Origin: Bacteroides sp. OF04-15BH
Lineage (GTDB): Bacteria > Bacteroidota > Bacteroidia > Bacteroidales > Bacteroidaceae
Reading direction: 5' to 3'
Length of the DNA stretch: 64,000 nt
Assembly (NCBI RefSeq): GCF_003477995.1
Contig: NZ_QUEM01000005.1
Coordinates: 1,623 to 65,622, forward strand
Below the pieces are notes generated by a model. It was not told the DNA's origin. It searched no databases and was given only the letters and a program-made list of their open reading frames with translations. The position numbers and the translations under genes were made by a program. Positions 54,650-64,000 of this stretch are shown in pieces. Each line of letters begins with the position of its first letter. Positions within the stretch are counted from its first letter, which is position 1.

Positions 54650-57469
54650 ATGGAGCAATACATACATATCAAAGGAGCCCGGATCAATAATCTGAAGAAC
54701 ATTGATCTGGATATCCCGCGCGAAAAGCTGATTGTCGTTACCGGACTGTCGGGTTCGGGCAAGTCTTCCTTGGCCTTCGACACGTTGTATGCCGAGGGAC
54801 AGCGCCGCTATGTGGAAAGCCTTTCGGCTTACGCCCGCCAGTTCTTAGGCCGTATGAGCAAACCGGAATGCGACTACATCAAGGGAATTCCGCCGGCCAT
54901 CGCCATCGAACAGAAGGTGAACAGCCGCAACCCGCGCTCTACCGTGGGTACCTCGACCGAAATCTATGAATATCTGCGTCTGCTCTACGCACGCATCGGA
55001 CGCACCTTCTCGCCCGTCAGCGGCCAGGAGGTCAAAAAGCATACTACCGAGGATGTGGTGAACTGCATGCTGTCTTATTCACCGGGCACCCGTTTCACGG
55101 TGCTCACGCCTCTGCGCATTCCCGAAGGAAGAAGCGTGGTGGAGCAGCTGGACATGGACCTGAAACAGGGATTCACCCGCCTGGATATCAAAGGAGAGAT
55201 GGTGCGCATCGAAGATTATCTGCAGCAACTCAACGGACAGGATCCGGATGCGGAAACCCTGAAGGACATCTACTTGCTCATCGACCGTATGAGCAGCGAC
55301 ACATCGCAATCGGTCATCTCCCGCCTGACAGACTCTGCCGAAACGGCATTCTTCGAGGGCGACGGCACTTGTGTGCTGCGCTTCTATCCGGCAGGCATTC
55401 TGCATTTCTTCTCCACACGGTTTGAAGCGGACGGCATCACCTTCGAGCCGCCTACGGACAATCTTTTCTCTTTCAACTCACCGATCGGAGCATGTCCGGC
55501 CTGCGAGGGCTTCGGCAAGGTAATCGGTGTGGACGAGAGTCTGGTCATTCCGAACTCGGCACTCAGCGTGTACGACGGGGCCGTGGTATGCTGGCGCGGC
55601 GAAAAGATGGGGGAATGGAAACTGGAGTTCTGCCGCAATGCCGAGAAGCATAACTTCCCCATCTTCAAACCTTATTATGAACTGACTCAGGCCGAAAAGG
55701 ATTATCTGTGGCACGGCGACCCGAAAGCAGCGAATCCACGGGAAGAGACCTGCATCGACACGTTCTTCAAAATGCTGGAGGAAAACCAGTATAAGATTCA
55801 ATATCGCGTGATGTTGGCACGCTACCGCGGAAAGACTACTTGCCCCAAATGCCACGGTACACGCCTGCGCCCCGAAGCGAACTACGTGAAAATCAACAAC
55901 CGCTCCATCTCCGATCTGGTGGACTTGCCGATAGAACAGCTGAAGGTGTTCTTCGACAATCTGCAACTGAATGAGCATGAGGAGCAAGTGGCCAAGCGGA
56001 TTCTGACGGAAATCAACAACCGCATTTCCTTCCTGCTTGATGTTGGTCTGGGCTATCTCACCCTGAACCGTCTGAGCAACTCGCTGTCAGGCGGTGAGAG
56101 CCAGCGTATCAATCTGGCCACCTCGTTGGGCAGCAGTCTGGTGGGTTCTCTCTATATTCTGGATGAACCAAGCATTGGATTGCACAGCCGCGACACGGAC
56201 CGCCTCATCAAGGTACTGAAACAATTGAAGGATCTGGGTAACACGGTTGTCGTGGTGGAACACGATGAAGAAATTATCCGCGCGGCAGACTATATCATCG
56301 ACATCGGTCCGGACGCCGGAAGACTGGGTGGCGAAGTGGTGTTCCAGGGCGATCTGCAAAAGATGCTGGCCGAGAAACCGCAAGACACCCGCAGTCACAC
56401 CGTGAGATACCTCACCGGACAGGAGAAGATAGAGACTCCGGCGCAGTACCGTCCCTGGACGCACTATCTGGAAATTAAAGGGGCACGCGCCAACAACCTG
56501 AAGGGCATTGACGTGAAGTTCCCGCTGAATGTAATGACGGTAGTGACGGGAGTCAGCGGTTCGGGCAAGTCCACTCTGGTGCGCGATATTCTCTATCGGG
56601 CCGTGAAGAGAGAAATGGACGAAGTGACCGACCGCCCCGGTGAATTCCTGAAACTGGAAGGAGATCTGGACCGCATCAAGAACATCGAGTTCATCGACCA
56701 AAACCCGATCGGCAAATCTTCACGAAGCAATCCGGTGACTTACGTCAAGGCGTATGATGAAATCCGCAAGCTGTTTGCGGCCCAGCCTCTGGCACAGCAG
56801 ATGGGATTCAGCAGCGGCTATTTCTCTTTCAACACCGAAGGCGGACGCTGCGAGGAGTGTAAGGGCGAAGGTACCGTAACCGTAGAAATGCAGTTTATGG
56901 CCGATCTGGTGCTGGAATGCGAATCCTGCCACGGCAAGCGCTTCAAGAGCGACGTGCTGGAAGTGAAGTTCGAAGGCAAGAATATCTACGATGTACTGAA
57001 CATGACGGTCAACCAGGCCATAGAGTTCTTTACCGAACACGGACAGACCAAGATTGCCAAGAAAATGCAATCGCTTCAGGATGTCGGACTGGGATACATT
57101 AAACTGGGACAGTCTTCCAGCACCTTGTCCGGCGGAGAGAACCAGCGTGTCAAACTGGCTTACTATCTGGGACAGGAAAAGGTGGACCCTACCCTCTTCA
57201 TCTTCGACGAGCCGACTACCGGATTGCATTTCCACGACATCAAGCGTCTGCTTCAAGCTTTCAATGCGCTGATCCAACGCGGACATACGCTGATCATCAT
57301 CGAACACAATATGGATGTCATCAAATGTGCCGACTACATCATCGACCTCGGTCCGGAAGGTGGCGACAAGGGCGGTAACTTAGTGGTATGCGGCAATCCG
57401 CACGAAGTGGCTGCCTGTGCAGAAAGTTACACCGGACAATTCCTGAAAGAGAAACTGGAGGAAGATTAA
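54650..57469 (+). CDS. uvrA: Excinuclease ABC subunit A
   Basis: UvrA finds bulky DNA lesions with UvrB in nucleotide excision repair. The 939 residues have both ABC ATPase modules: Walker A GLSGSGKS at 32-39 and GVSGSGKS at 634-641, with signatures LSGGESQR and LSGGENQR and Walker [11 protein letters not shown] and [10 protein letters not shown]. The zinc-finger cysteines ([32 protein letters not shown]) are present. The start [14 protein letters not shown] is canonical. Confidence 0.97.
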   Translation: MEQYIHIKGARINNLKNIDLDIPREKLIVVTGLSGSGKSSLAFDTLYAEGQRRYVESLSAYARQFLGRMSKPECDYIKGIPPAIAIEQKVNSRNPRSTVGTSTEIYEYLRLLYARIGRTFSPVSGQEVKKHTTEDVVNCMLSYSPGTRFTVLTPLRIPEGRSVVEQLDMDLKQGFTRLDIKGEMVRIEDYLQQLNGQDPDAETLKDIYLLIDRMSSDTSQSVISRLTDSAETAFFEGDGTCVLRFYPAGILHFFSTRFEADGITFEPPTDNLFSFNSPIGACPACEGFGKVIGVDESLVIPNSALSVYDGAVVCWRGEKMGEWKLEFCRNAEKHNFPIFKPYYELTQAEKDYLWHGDPKAANPREETCIDTFFKMLEENQYKIQYRVMLARYRGKTTCPKCHGTRLRPEANYVKINNRSISDLVDLPIEQLKVFFDNLQLNEHEEQVAKRILTEINNRISFLLDVGLGYLTLNRLSNSLSGGESQRINLATSLGSSLVGSLYILDEPSIGLHSRDTDRLIKVLKQLKDLGNTVVVVEHDEEIIRAADYIIDIGPDAGRLGGEVVFQGDLQKMLAEKPQDTRSHTVRYLTGQEKIETPAQYRPWTHYLEIKGARANNLKGIDVKFPLNVMTVVTGVSGSGKSTLVRDILYRAVKREMDEVTDRPGEFLKLEGDLDRIKNIEFIDQNPIGKSSRSNPVTYVKAYDEIRKLFAAQPLAQQMGFSSGYFSFNTEGGRCEECKGEGTVTVEMQFMADLVLECESCHGKRFKSDVLEVKFEGKNIYDVLNMTVNQAIEFFTEHGQTKIAKKMQSLQDVGLGYIKLGQSSSTLSGGENQRVKLAYYLGQEKVDPTLFIFDEPTTGLHFHDIKRLLQAFNALIQRGHTLIIIEHNMDVIKCADYIIDLGPEGGDKGGNLVVCGNPHEVAACAESYTGQFLKEKLEED

Positions 57470-57486
57470 ATCAGCATGACTCTTAC

Positions 57487-57538
57487 AAATAAACGGACAG
57501 ATTGGGCTATATGCACCAACCTGTCCGTTTATTTTATT
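57487..57538. terminator. Terminator between uvrA and the GH101-like gene
   Basis: A 14-base perfect inverted repeat (57487-57500 with 57521-57534) followed by TATT on the plus side and preceded by A residues, so it can serve both convergent genes. Confidence 0.8.
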
Positions 57539-57551
57539 GGTAAAACCGTTC

Positions 57552-58919
57552 TTATCGTCCTTTTGTTATTCCGGTTTCAGGAACTATATAATAAGGAGTT
57601 TCCTGATCCATCTTGATTTTCAAGCAGCCTTTCCGTACCGTAACTTCCTTTTCATAGACCAGTCCGTCGGAAGTGATGCGGTAAATCTTGGCCTTGCTTG
57701 TGTTGCCCCAATGAAATGGGACATCCGCAATTTCTTCTCCACCTGCCTCGGAATAGGCTACCATACCCCGGTCGCTTCTCCATACGGCCGGCATAAACAC
57801 CGTGTTCTTTCTTCGCAAAACCCGGTCGTACTGACGGACTACACTGTCCTTCAGGGAAACGAAAACGCCATCCGAATACCAGGCAATGCGGTCGTTTCCG
57901 CTTCCGGAAACAGAATCCCGATCCAAACGGTTCAGAAAGAAATATTGGGGTACCTTCAGCATGAAATCCTTTACCAAAGCTTTTTCCCATCCTTTATAGT
58001 CGGCTCCCTGCCAGATCGGCTCCCCATAGCAGGAGGTTCCAAAGAGGAATCCCAACGCATGGTCGCTTGTTTTAATATCCGGATTCAGTCCCGTTCCGGT
58101 ATAAACATGGGCCGGATATTTCAGGTAATCCGCCTGCGTGAAACCATTAAAGTGCCACGCATAGGGAACATATCCTATCATATAGTCCATAACCCACTCA
58201 CTGGTTATATCTATTCCTTTCGACTTCCAGTACAAAGCCGCCTTTTGCTGATACATGGCCTCGCAAATCTCCGTTTCATGATGCCCGGCGCTGGGACGTG
58301 CTATCCAGGCATCGCTATGAATCGTACCGGCTTCCTTCAACTCCGGAACCAAAGACAACAAAGAATCTATTCTCTTTTGGGTATAACCGGCCTCCCATTC
58401 TCTCTGATAATTTATCTGATAGGCCTTACGGTTGTTATACTCTCCGATGACCATCAACGAGCCGTCGGCATTCTTCGAAATCAGGTCCTTTGCCACATAT
58501 TCATTCCAGAGCGGACTGTCGTCATAGGCATCGGTCATGTTAATGTGCAGACTCACGATGGTGTGATACTTGCGCGCTTCCCGGATCAGCCAGCGCAGAC
58601 TCTCCAGCGCGGTGCGGTCGGCCGAACGCTTCAACAAAGGATTGGCATCAAAGAAAGCCGGGTATTTGTCATCATGCCCATTATACTGCCATCCCACCAG
58701 ATAGACAATCTTCGGAATTCCCAAAGATAAATTGTCAGTAACCTTTATGGCCTCCAAAGCCTGTTCAAAGGTCATATTTACCTGACAACCGCCTTTCGGA
58801 TCGGGCTTCGACAAGAACATCTTGGTGACCCACGTCTGAGAATAGTCATGATTGAAAGCTCCTAAGGAACCAATCATGCAAAGGCAAAATATCAAGAAAC
58901 AGATTCTCTTGCTTTTCAT
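57552..58919 (-). CDS. GH101-like (endo-alpha-N-acetylgalactosaminidase-type) secreted hydrolase
   Basis: The 455-residue protein has an N-terminal signal (ICFLIFCLCMIGSLGAF). A GH101-type barrel is suggested by IVYLVGWQYNGHDDKYPAF, VSLHINMTDAYDD and IHSDAWIAR; D203 and E241 (ITSEWVMDY) are good candidates for nucleophile and acid/base. It is much shorter than most described GH101 enzymes, which carry extra domains, so the assignment is tentative. The ATG at 58919 is preferred: it has GGATGGAG nine bases upstream, which overlaps the earlier ATG. It follows the GH110 gene by 33 bases. Confidence 0.6.
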   Translation of the reverse strand: MKSKRICFLIFCLCMIGSLGAFNHDYSQTWVTKMFLSKPDPKGGCQVNMTFEQALEAIKVTDNLSLGIPKIVYLVGWQYNGHDDKYPAFFDANPLLKRSADRTALESLRWLIREARKYHTIVSLHINMTDAYDDSPLWNEYVAKDLISKNADGSLMVIGEYNNRKAYQINYQREWEAGYTQKRIDSLLSLVPELKEAGTIHSDAWIARPSAGHHETEICEAMYQQKAALYWKSKGIDITSEWVMDYMIGYVPYAWHFNGFTQADYLKYPAHVYTGTGLNPDIKTSDHALGFLFGTSCYGEPIWQGADYKGWEKALVKDFMLKVPQYFFLNRLDRDSVSGSGNDRIAWYSDGVFVSLKDSVVRQYDRVLRRKNTVFMPAVWRSDRGMVAYSEAGGEEIADVPFHWGNTSKAKIYRITSDGLVYEKEVTVRKGCLKIKMDQETPYYIVPETGITKGR

Positions 58920-58952
58920 ATTATTTATCTCCATCCTAGCTATCAGAATATA

Positions 58953-60641
58953 TTAATGGTAGTCACAGTCAACATTTTGCGAATCAGAGATCTGAACCTT
59001 ATTGCCCTGACCTTGCATTTTTTCAAAAGAGTTATTACGCACAGTCAGTCCGTCAACACCTCTCGCATAAATGGCCGGCACGTTGGGATTATCCGACTCA
59101 AAGACATTATCCTCAATCCGGATATTGCGGTGAACAGGCCCGTCATACTTCTGATACTCCGGTGCGATGCAGATTACCGGACCGCCACATTGCAGGAAGG
59201 TGTTCCGACGAATCACCAGATCGTGAACCGGACCGGATTCATACCAACTCATCGCATCATCGGCCACAAGAATGGCGCTCATCTGCATGCCATAGAACAC
59301 ATTGTTTTCAATCACCGACTTGCGTCGTGTAGACAACAGAATGCCACGGGTCGGTACCCGTGAAAAGCGGTTTCCGGAGATCAGTACCTCAGGAGTCCAG
59401 GTAATATTCTCCATGACCACATTCGACAGACTGCGAACCGCTTCGGGAACACTCTTATTCAAGGTGACAATCATTTCGCGAGGATTAGCCATACGGGCTG
59501 AAGCAATCTTACCGCTCCACACGGCACGCAATGTTTCCGCATTGACCAATTCCACCTCGTCGCCCTTGAAAAAAGCCTCGAAGCCGTAAGTCTGCGGATG
59601 CATAAAGCGGATCTTCAGAGTTTTTCCATCCACATATTCCATCACTTTCAGATGTGTGCCATGCACATTGATCGGATCGTCATGAGCCCCAGCAAAGATA
59701 CAGTCGGTGACGCTCACCTTTCCCTTGCATCCCGACACATGGAGGAAATCGGCAAAACCGGCGTTGGTTCTTCCGGAACCGGGCTTCGGCATGAAAGTAT
59801 TGTGATGGAACGTCAGGTCCTCGCTATACTGACAGACCACACTGAAATTGCCCAGATAATGAAAATTCACATTCTCCAGACGGACATTTTCCGAACGGTT
59901 TATGAAACCGCAAACCTCATCACGGATTCCATCGCGCATCTGAAAAACGTATCCGGGCTGTGCTTCCGGTTTTCTGTCATATTGCAGATAAAGCAAATGT
60001 GGTTTGATTTCCACCGCTTTCTTCAAGCCATCCATCGGACTCCAGGAGCGCCAGGTAATATCTTTCACCGGGTCGTAAGACTGGGCTATACCCCGCTGGA
60101 AAGACCATCCGTCACCAAACCACGCCAGTTTTCCGTCCACAATCTGATAACGGGAACTGGGATGCACCTCAACAACAAGATAATCCTCTCCCACTTCCTT
60201 CACCGTGCATTCGGGCTGTGTGGGGTTTTCATGATCAATATTAAAGTTCTTGAGCACCATGTTGCGACAATGATCCACTACCAGAGAAGTCATTTCACCG
60301 GTCATCAAAAGAGTTGAACCGCAACCGTCCAGAGTAACATTCTTCAAATCTTTCAGCAACACGGCAATATGTTTTACCGGATCAGCATCTTCAGACTCCG
60401 AGGTGGTGTTGGACACATAATACAGGCTTTTTGAAGCCTCGGAACGGGAAAAGTCATATACTCCGGGCTTCAGTTTAATAGTCACCGGCTTTCCCTGACA
60501 TTCGGCCGCCTCTTTAATGGCCTGAACCAACACCTGGTTATCACTTCCGTCTACCGGACTCACTTCGATAATCTTTTCTGCGGCAAAAAGGTTACAAACG
60601 CTCGAAAAGGAAAAAAATAGAAATAAGGTTTTCTTGAACAT
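58953..60641 (-). CDS. GH110 alpha-1,3-galactosidase
   Basis: The 562-residue protein has a signal peptide (FSSVCNLFAAE) and a right-handed beta-helix body with pectate-lyase-like repeats. Characteristic GH110 parts are visible: PGVYDFSRSEASKSLYYVSNT, DHENPTQPE, HLLYLQYDRKPE, DDPINVHGTHLKV and ILLSTRRKSVIENN. GH110 enzymes from Bacteroides remove terminal alpha-1,3-galactose from blood-group B or linear structures. It fits with the GH101-like neighbour in a joint attack on mucin O-glycans. The start at 60641 is an ATG; an in-frame TTG lies three codons upstream. Confidence 0.88.
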   Translation of the reverse strand: MFKKTLFLFFSFSSVCNLFAAEKIIEVSPVDGSDNQVLVQAIKEAAECQGKPVTIKLKPGVYDFSRSEASKSLYYVSNTTSESEDADPVKHIAVLLKDLKNVTLDGCGSTLLMTGEMTSLVVDHCRNMVLKNFNIDHENPTQPECTVKEVGEDYLVVEVHPSSRYQIVDGKLAWFGDGWSFQRGIAQSYDPVKDITWRSWSPMDGLKKAVEIKPHLLYLQYDRKPEAQPGYVFQMRDGIRDEVCGFINRSENVRLENVNFHYLGNFSVVCQYSEDLTFHHNTFMPKPGSGRTNAGFADFLHVSGCKGKVSVTDCIFAGAHDDPINVHGTHLKVMEYVDGKTLKIRFMHPQTYGFEAFFKGDEVELVNAETLRAVWSGKIASARMANPREMIVTLNKSVPEAVRSLSNVVMENITWTPEVLISGNRFSRVPTRGILLSTRRKSVIENNVFYGMQMSAILVADDAMSWYESGPVHDLVIRRNTFLQCGGPVICIAPEYQKYDGPVHRNIRIEDNVFESDNPNVPAIYARGVDGLTVRNNSFEKMQGQGNKVQISDSQNVDCDYH

Positions 60642-60807
60642 AACAGTCAATGAAATTAGTAAATACGGTTATCATAATATTCGATTTCCCTGCGGGAAGG
60701 TTTTTCGGTGCAAAATTCGCAAAAAACTCCAATATCTGCAAGCAAATCCTAGAAAACTTGATGTTTGTTAAACAATCGGCAAACCGAAATTATTCCAAGG
60801 AAAATGC

Positions 60808-60815
60808 GTAACTTT
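60808..60815 (+). promoter_or_regulatory. -7 promoter element of the queuosine-precursor transporter gene
   Basis: TAACTTTG lies 28 bases before the ATG at 60843, supporting that start over the earlier in-frame ATG at 60765. Confidence 0.6.
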
Positions 60816-60842
60816 GCAGCCGTTTTAAAAATAATTCTTTTT

Positions 60843-61508
60843 ATGGACAAGGTATCGGAAAACCCTTTCAAAAACCGAGAGCGCGAAAACACTTCGCTGC
60901 TGGTTGCTACGGCTCTCTTCGTGGCACTGTATCTCATTTCGAACATCATGGCCGTCAAGGTTATCGGTCTTTTCAATCTTTTTTATTTTGATGCCGGAAC
61001 GGTGACTTTCCCCTTTGCCTATATGCTGGGCGATGTCATTACCGAGTTATGGGGATTCCGTATCTCCAAAAAGATTATCTGGATTACTTTCCTGTGCAAC
61101 ATCGTACTGGTGGTCTGCACACAAATCGGCATCTGGCTCCCTTCTCCCGCACATCTGGCAGCAACGGCCTCAGCCTACAACGAGGTGTTCACCTATGTGC
61201 CCCGCATTGTGGTGGCTTCGCTGGTAGGTTTTCTTTTGGGCGAACTGTCGAACGCCTGGATTATGGAAAAGATAAAAATCCGGATGAAAGGGCGCCACAT
61301 GTGGGTCCGCACCATCGGCAGCTCGGCCATAGGCTATGTGTTCGACACCCTGCCTTTTGTGCTCATCGCCTTTCTCGGAACGGTCACCACACGAGAACTC
61401 CTGCTGATGATGGCCCTGCAATATGCCTCCAAACTGCTGATCGAATCCGTTTTCGGTACCCCGATGGCCTATGCCACCGTGCATCTCATCCGGAGATACA
61501 ACCGGTAA
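60843..61508 (+). CDS. yhhQ: Queuosine precursor transporter (YhhQ family)
   Basis: The 221-residue protein has six hydrophobic helices and the YhhQ/DUF165 motifs SNIMAVKVI, DAGTVTFPFAYMLGDVITELWG and a final LLIESVFGTPMAYATVHLI helix. YhhQ proteins import preQ0/preQ1 or queuine for tRNA wobble modification. It stands first in a two-gene unit with a radical SAM gene 34 bases downstream. Confidence 0.9.
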   Translation: MDKVSENPFKNRERENTSLLVATALFVALYLISNIMAVKVIGLFNLFYFDAGTVTFPFAYMLGDVITELWGFRISKKIIWITFLCNIVLVVCTQIGIWLPSPAHLAATASAYNEVFTYVPRIVVASLVGFLLGELSNAWIMEKIKIRMKGRHMWVRTIGSSAIGYVFDTLPFVLIAFLGTVTTRELLLMMALQYASKLLIESVFGTPMAYATVHLIRRYNR

Positions 61509-61542
61509 AGTTTCCCATTAATCCATTAAATCCATTCGCATC

Positions 61543-62226
61543 ATGAACCGATATGCAAGAATAGACACCCACATGCCCCGTGAATTTGTACTGCTTCAGG
61601 GCACAGGCTGCCGTTGGGGCAAATGCACCTTCTGCGACTATCACGAAGACCGCAGTGATGATCCTTTCCCGCTGAACCGAACAGTCCTGAATCAGGTTAC
61701 GGGCTGCCACGGTGTGCTGGACGTCATCAACTCCGGCTCCGCTCCGGAACTCGATGAACAGACGCTGGAGCTGATTACCGAAATTGTCAGCCGGAAAAAG
61801 ATACACACCCTGTGGTTCGAAGCGCATTACATGTATCGGAAACGGTTGCAAGAGCTTGCCGCCCGCTTTCCGCACTGCGAAGTGAAATTCCGCTGCGGTG
61901 TGGAGAGTTTCAATCCGGCCTTGCGTTCCAGCTGGAACAAGGGTATACCCCCTCAGACCACTCCGGAAGAAATAGCCCGGTACTTTCAGGGAATCTGTCT
62001 GCTGTGCTGCACCCAAGGCCAGACGCGCGAAGACATTCTGCAAGACATTGCCACGGCACGCCGCCTGTTTGAGTATTTCAGCATCAACATATTCTGCAAC
62101 AACTCCACCTCCGTAAAGCGGGATGAAGAACTGGTCCGCTGGTTTGCCCGGGAAGTGTATCCCACCCTTTGCCACGAACCCAAGATTGAAATCCTGATGG
62201 AAAATACGGATTTAGGTGTCGGTTAA
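61543..62226 (+). CDS. Radical SAM protein linked to queuosine salvage (candidate)
   Basis: The 227-residue protein has an iron-sulfur motif CRWGKCTFC, with four residues between the first two cysteines, not the usual three. This spacing is seen in some Elp3/TIGR01210-like radical SAM proteins. The rest is a partial TIM barrel (INSGSAPELDEQTLELI, HTLWFEAHYM, VKFRCGVESFN). It is cotranscribed with a YhhQ transporter, so a queuosine/queuine salvage step such as the lyase QueL is possible; this is inference, not proof. Confidence 0.75.
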   Translation: MNRYARIDTHMPREFVLLQGTGCRWGKCTFCDYHEDRSDDPFPLNRTVLNQVTGCHGVLDVINSGSAPELDEQTLELITEIVSRKKIHTLWFEAHYMYRKRLQELAARFPHCEVKFRCGVESFNPALRSSWNKGIPPQTTPEEIARYFQGICLLCCTQGQTREDILQDIATARRLFEYFSINIFCNNSTSVKRDEELVRWFAREVYPTLCHEPKIEILMENTDLGVG

Positions 62227-62263
62227 ATATTGAAAAGTCGAGTTCCCCAAAAACAGACGCTTC

Positions 62264-62305
62264 AAAAAAAGCCCTCAAAACAGTTTGTCGGACTGTTTTG
62301 AGGGC
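62264..62305 (-). terminator. Terminator after the NagB/PIG-L gene
   Basis: A 13-base perfect inverted repeat (62271-62283 with 62293-62305) followed on the minus strand by seven T residues (62264-62270). On the plus strand it also lies just after the radical SAM gene and may help there. Confidence 0.85.
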
Positions 62306-62331
62306 ATTATTATAATCAAAAAACAAATCAA

Positions 62332-64000
62332 TTAAAGAGGAATATATTCCACAAAGGCCTCCATAGCCTCGTAAGAAGCCAAGCCTAAAGCCTGATACAG
62401 TTCGGCTGTTCCGTGGTTACGGTCCTCAGAACGCTGCCAGAACAGACGCTCGTCGTTACCCAGGAACGGTGCACTCTCCATCTGTGAAGCATGACGCAAA
62501 ATCGCATTACGCTTAGAGCGCAGCTCTTCCGGACTGATCGGCACCACCATCTCGATGTTTTCAATCTCCCACTCGGCCCAGGCACCGCGATACATCCAGA
62601 TGCGGCAATCCTTCAGCCACTCGGCACCATTCTCTTTCTCAATGTCGATGGCAGCAAATACGGCATCGGTACATACACGGTGTGTTCCGTGCGGATCGGC
62701 CAGGTCACCGGCAACGAAAATCTGATGCGGCTTCACCTCGCGCAACAGTTTCAACACGATTTCGATATCTGCCTCGCTAATCGGGTTCTTCTGGATTTTT
62801 CCGGTTTCATAGAACGGCAAGTCGAGGAAGTGCACACGGTTCAACGGAATACCGCTGTAAGTGCTTGCCAGGCGAGCCTCGCCACGACGGATCAGACCTT
62901 TGATGGTCAGGATATCGCGGGTATCAAAGTCGCCCGACTGCTTTTCGTTCAGGAATTTCTTAATCTCGGCATACTTCTCACGGATCACCTCATCCTTGCT
63001 GTCGTTGAACAGCTGGTTGAAGCCGTTGATGAAGTGCAGGAAGCGCATTACCTCTTCATCGCCCACGGCAATGTTTCCGGAAGTCTGATAAGCCACATGC
63101 ACCTCGTGGTTCTGACGCACCAGACGCTGCAAGGTTCCACCCATTGAGATAACGTCGTCATCAGGATGCGGAGAGAAAATCACCACGCGCTTCGGATATG
63201 GGTTGGCACGCTCCGGACGGTAAGTGTCGTCTTCATTAGGTTTTCCACCCGGCCAGCCGGTGATGGTATGCTGCAAATCGTTGAACACACGGATATTCAC
63301 ATCATAAGCCGAACCGTAGAGCGCCAGCAACTCGCTCAGACCGTTCTCGTTATAATCCTTATTGGTGAGCTTCAGAATCGGTTTGCCGGTCACGCCGCAC
63401 AACCACACGATAGCACTTCGGATCAGCTTGTTGTTCCACTCGCAGGAAGTAACCAGCCAAGGACGCTGGATGCGGGTCAGCTTAGCCGCAGAAGTCAGGT
63501 CCAGATAAACGCGGGCCTCACTGTTCATCTGCAGGAAAGAAGCCGGAACTGATTCTGACATCTTCTCTTCTACCGCACGACGCACCACATCGGCCTTTTC
63601 CTCGCCCCAAGCCATCAGGAATACATGGCGGGCAGCCAGAATGGTGGCGATACCCATAGTCAAGGCACAAACCGGCACATGCTCCTTGCTGCCGAATACC
63701 TTTACGGCCTCCTGACGGGAGTTGTTGCCCAACAGCATCAAGCGGGTCTTGGATGATGGCTGTGAGCCGGCCTCATTGAGCAGTACATTACCGCCCTGAC
63801 CGATTCCGAGCAACATGATGTCCAAACCGCCACAGTCCTGCACCGCTTGTTCAAAGGCACGGCATTCGGCCGATACTTCCTGCTGCGGCACGGTTCCGTT
63901 GAGCGCATAGCATTTCTTGTACTCGATCTTGCTCAGGAAAGCATCCTGAATAAAACGGTAGTTGCTTGCTCCGTCGGCCGAAGGCAGCGGATAATATTCA
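62332..64000 (-). CDS. NagB-like deaminase fused to PIG-L family deacetylase (partial)
   Basis: The frame is open at the window edge, so the N-terminus is outside. The first visible part (LPSADGASNYRFIQDAFL, LDIMLLGIGQGGNVLLNEAG) is a NagB/6-phosphogluconolactonase-type domain, with TMGIATILAAR as its allosteric or phosphate site. The second half has the PIG-L metal motif PHPDDD in FSPHPDDDVISMGG and DPHGTHR. NagB converts glucosamine-6-phosphate to fructose-6-phosphate; PIG-L enzymes deacetylate GlcNAc groups. The fusion is common in Bacteroides and would link amino-sugar deacetylation and use. Confidence 0.9.
   Translation of the reverse strand, partial: EYYPLPSADGASNYRFIQDAFLSKIEYKKCYALNGTVPQQEVSAECRAFEQAVQDCGGLDIMLLGIGQGGNVLLNEAGSQPSSKTRLMLLGNNSRQEAVKVFGSKEHVPVCALTMGIATILAARHVFLMAWGEEKADVVRRAVEEKMSESVPASFLQMNSEARVYLDLTSAAKLTRIQRPWLVTSCEWNNKLIRSAIVWLCGVTGKPILKLTNKDYNENGLSELLALYGSAYDVNIRVFNDLQHTITGWPGGKPNEDDTYRPERANPYPKRVVIFSPHPDDDVISMGGTLQRLVRQNHEVHVAYQTSGNIAVGDEEVMRFLHFINGFNQLFNDSKDEVIREKYAEIKKFLNEKQSGDFDTRDILTIKGLIRRGEARLASTYSGIPLNRVHFLDLPFYETGKIQKNPISEADIEIVLKLLREVKPHQIFVAGDLADPHGTHRVCTDAVFAAIDIEKENGAEWLKDCRIWMYRGAWAEWEIENIEMVVPISPEELRSKRNAILRHASQMESAPFLGNDERLFWQRSEDRNHGTAELYQALGLASYEAMEAFVEYIPL

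Overview
The window reads as the chromosome of a gut Bacteroidales species (Bacteroides, Phocaeicola or a close relative). The evidence is a typical RecA, ClpB and UvrA, several -7 boxes of the Bacteroides type (TAnnTTTG), many secreted glycan hydrolases and lipoproteins, TolB-like propeller lipoproteins, and two peptides with the NVEALA leader motif that is known from this order. No tRNA, rRNA, CRISPR array or integrase was found.

Layout. 1-323: 3' end of an outer-membrane barrel gene. 587-3881 (minus): dehydrogenase - radical SAM - recA. 4012-10593 (minus): a five-gene run with an SMC-like MksBEF/JetABC condensin followed by a phosphodiesterase and an unknown protein; the Wadjet nuclease JetD is not there. 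10698-11890 (minus): luxS and its partner nucleosidase. 12461-36718 (plus): a large accessory island, described below. 36977-40776: unknown gene, small barrel and a large DUF2135-like lipoprotein. 41033-51551: GH38-like enzyme, clpB, GH16 glucanase, small membrane protein, AraC regulator, DUF1294 protein, GHL10 glycosidase. 51656-57469: large outer-membrane barrel and uvrA. 57552-60641 (minus): GH110 and GH101-like secreted enzymes, likely acting on host O-glycans. 60843-62226 (plus): queuosine-precursor transporter and a radical SAM protein. 62332-64000 (minus): fused NagB/PIG-L protein, cut by the window edge.

The island at 12.4-36.7 kb is the most interesting part. It holds two small exported cysteine-rich peptides with NVEALA/NVEALS motifs (17108 and 21036), an accessory S26 signal peptidase, an O-antigen-ligase/TPR membrane protein, CxxC lipoproteins of thioredoxin-like type (one broken), a MauE-like redox membrane protein, a transglutaminase-like lipoprotein, a FabH-like ketosynthase, five propeller lipoproteins, one TolC, one HlyD-type adaptor, two different RND permeases and a TetR regulator. 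I infer a peptide maturation and export system: Sec export, cleavage after A-L-A or A-L-S by the dedicated peptidase, disulfide formation, and passage through an RND-TolC channel. This is inference from gene content; no function is shown by the sequence alone. The island is a mosaic: the pump and peptidase genes are GC-rich while the peptide and lipoprotein genes are very AT-rich. It also contains a decayed IS630-type element, a frameshifted lipoprotein gene, and short sequence blocks shared between its two ends.
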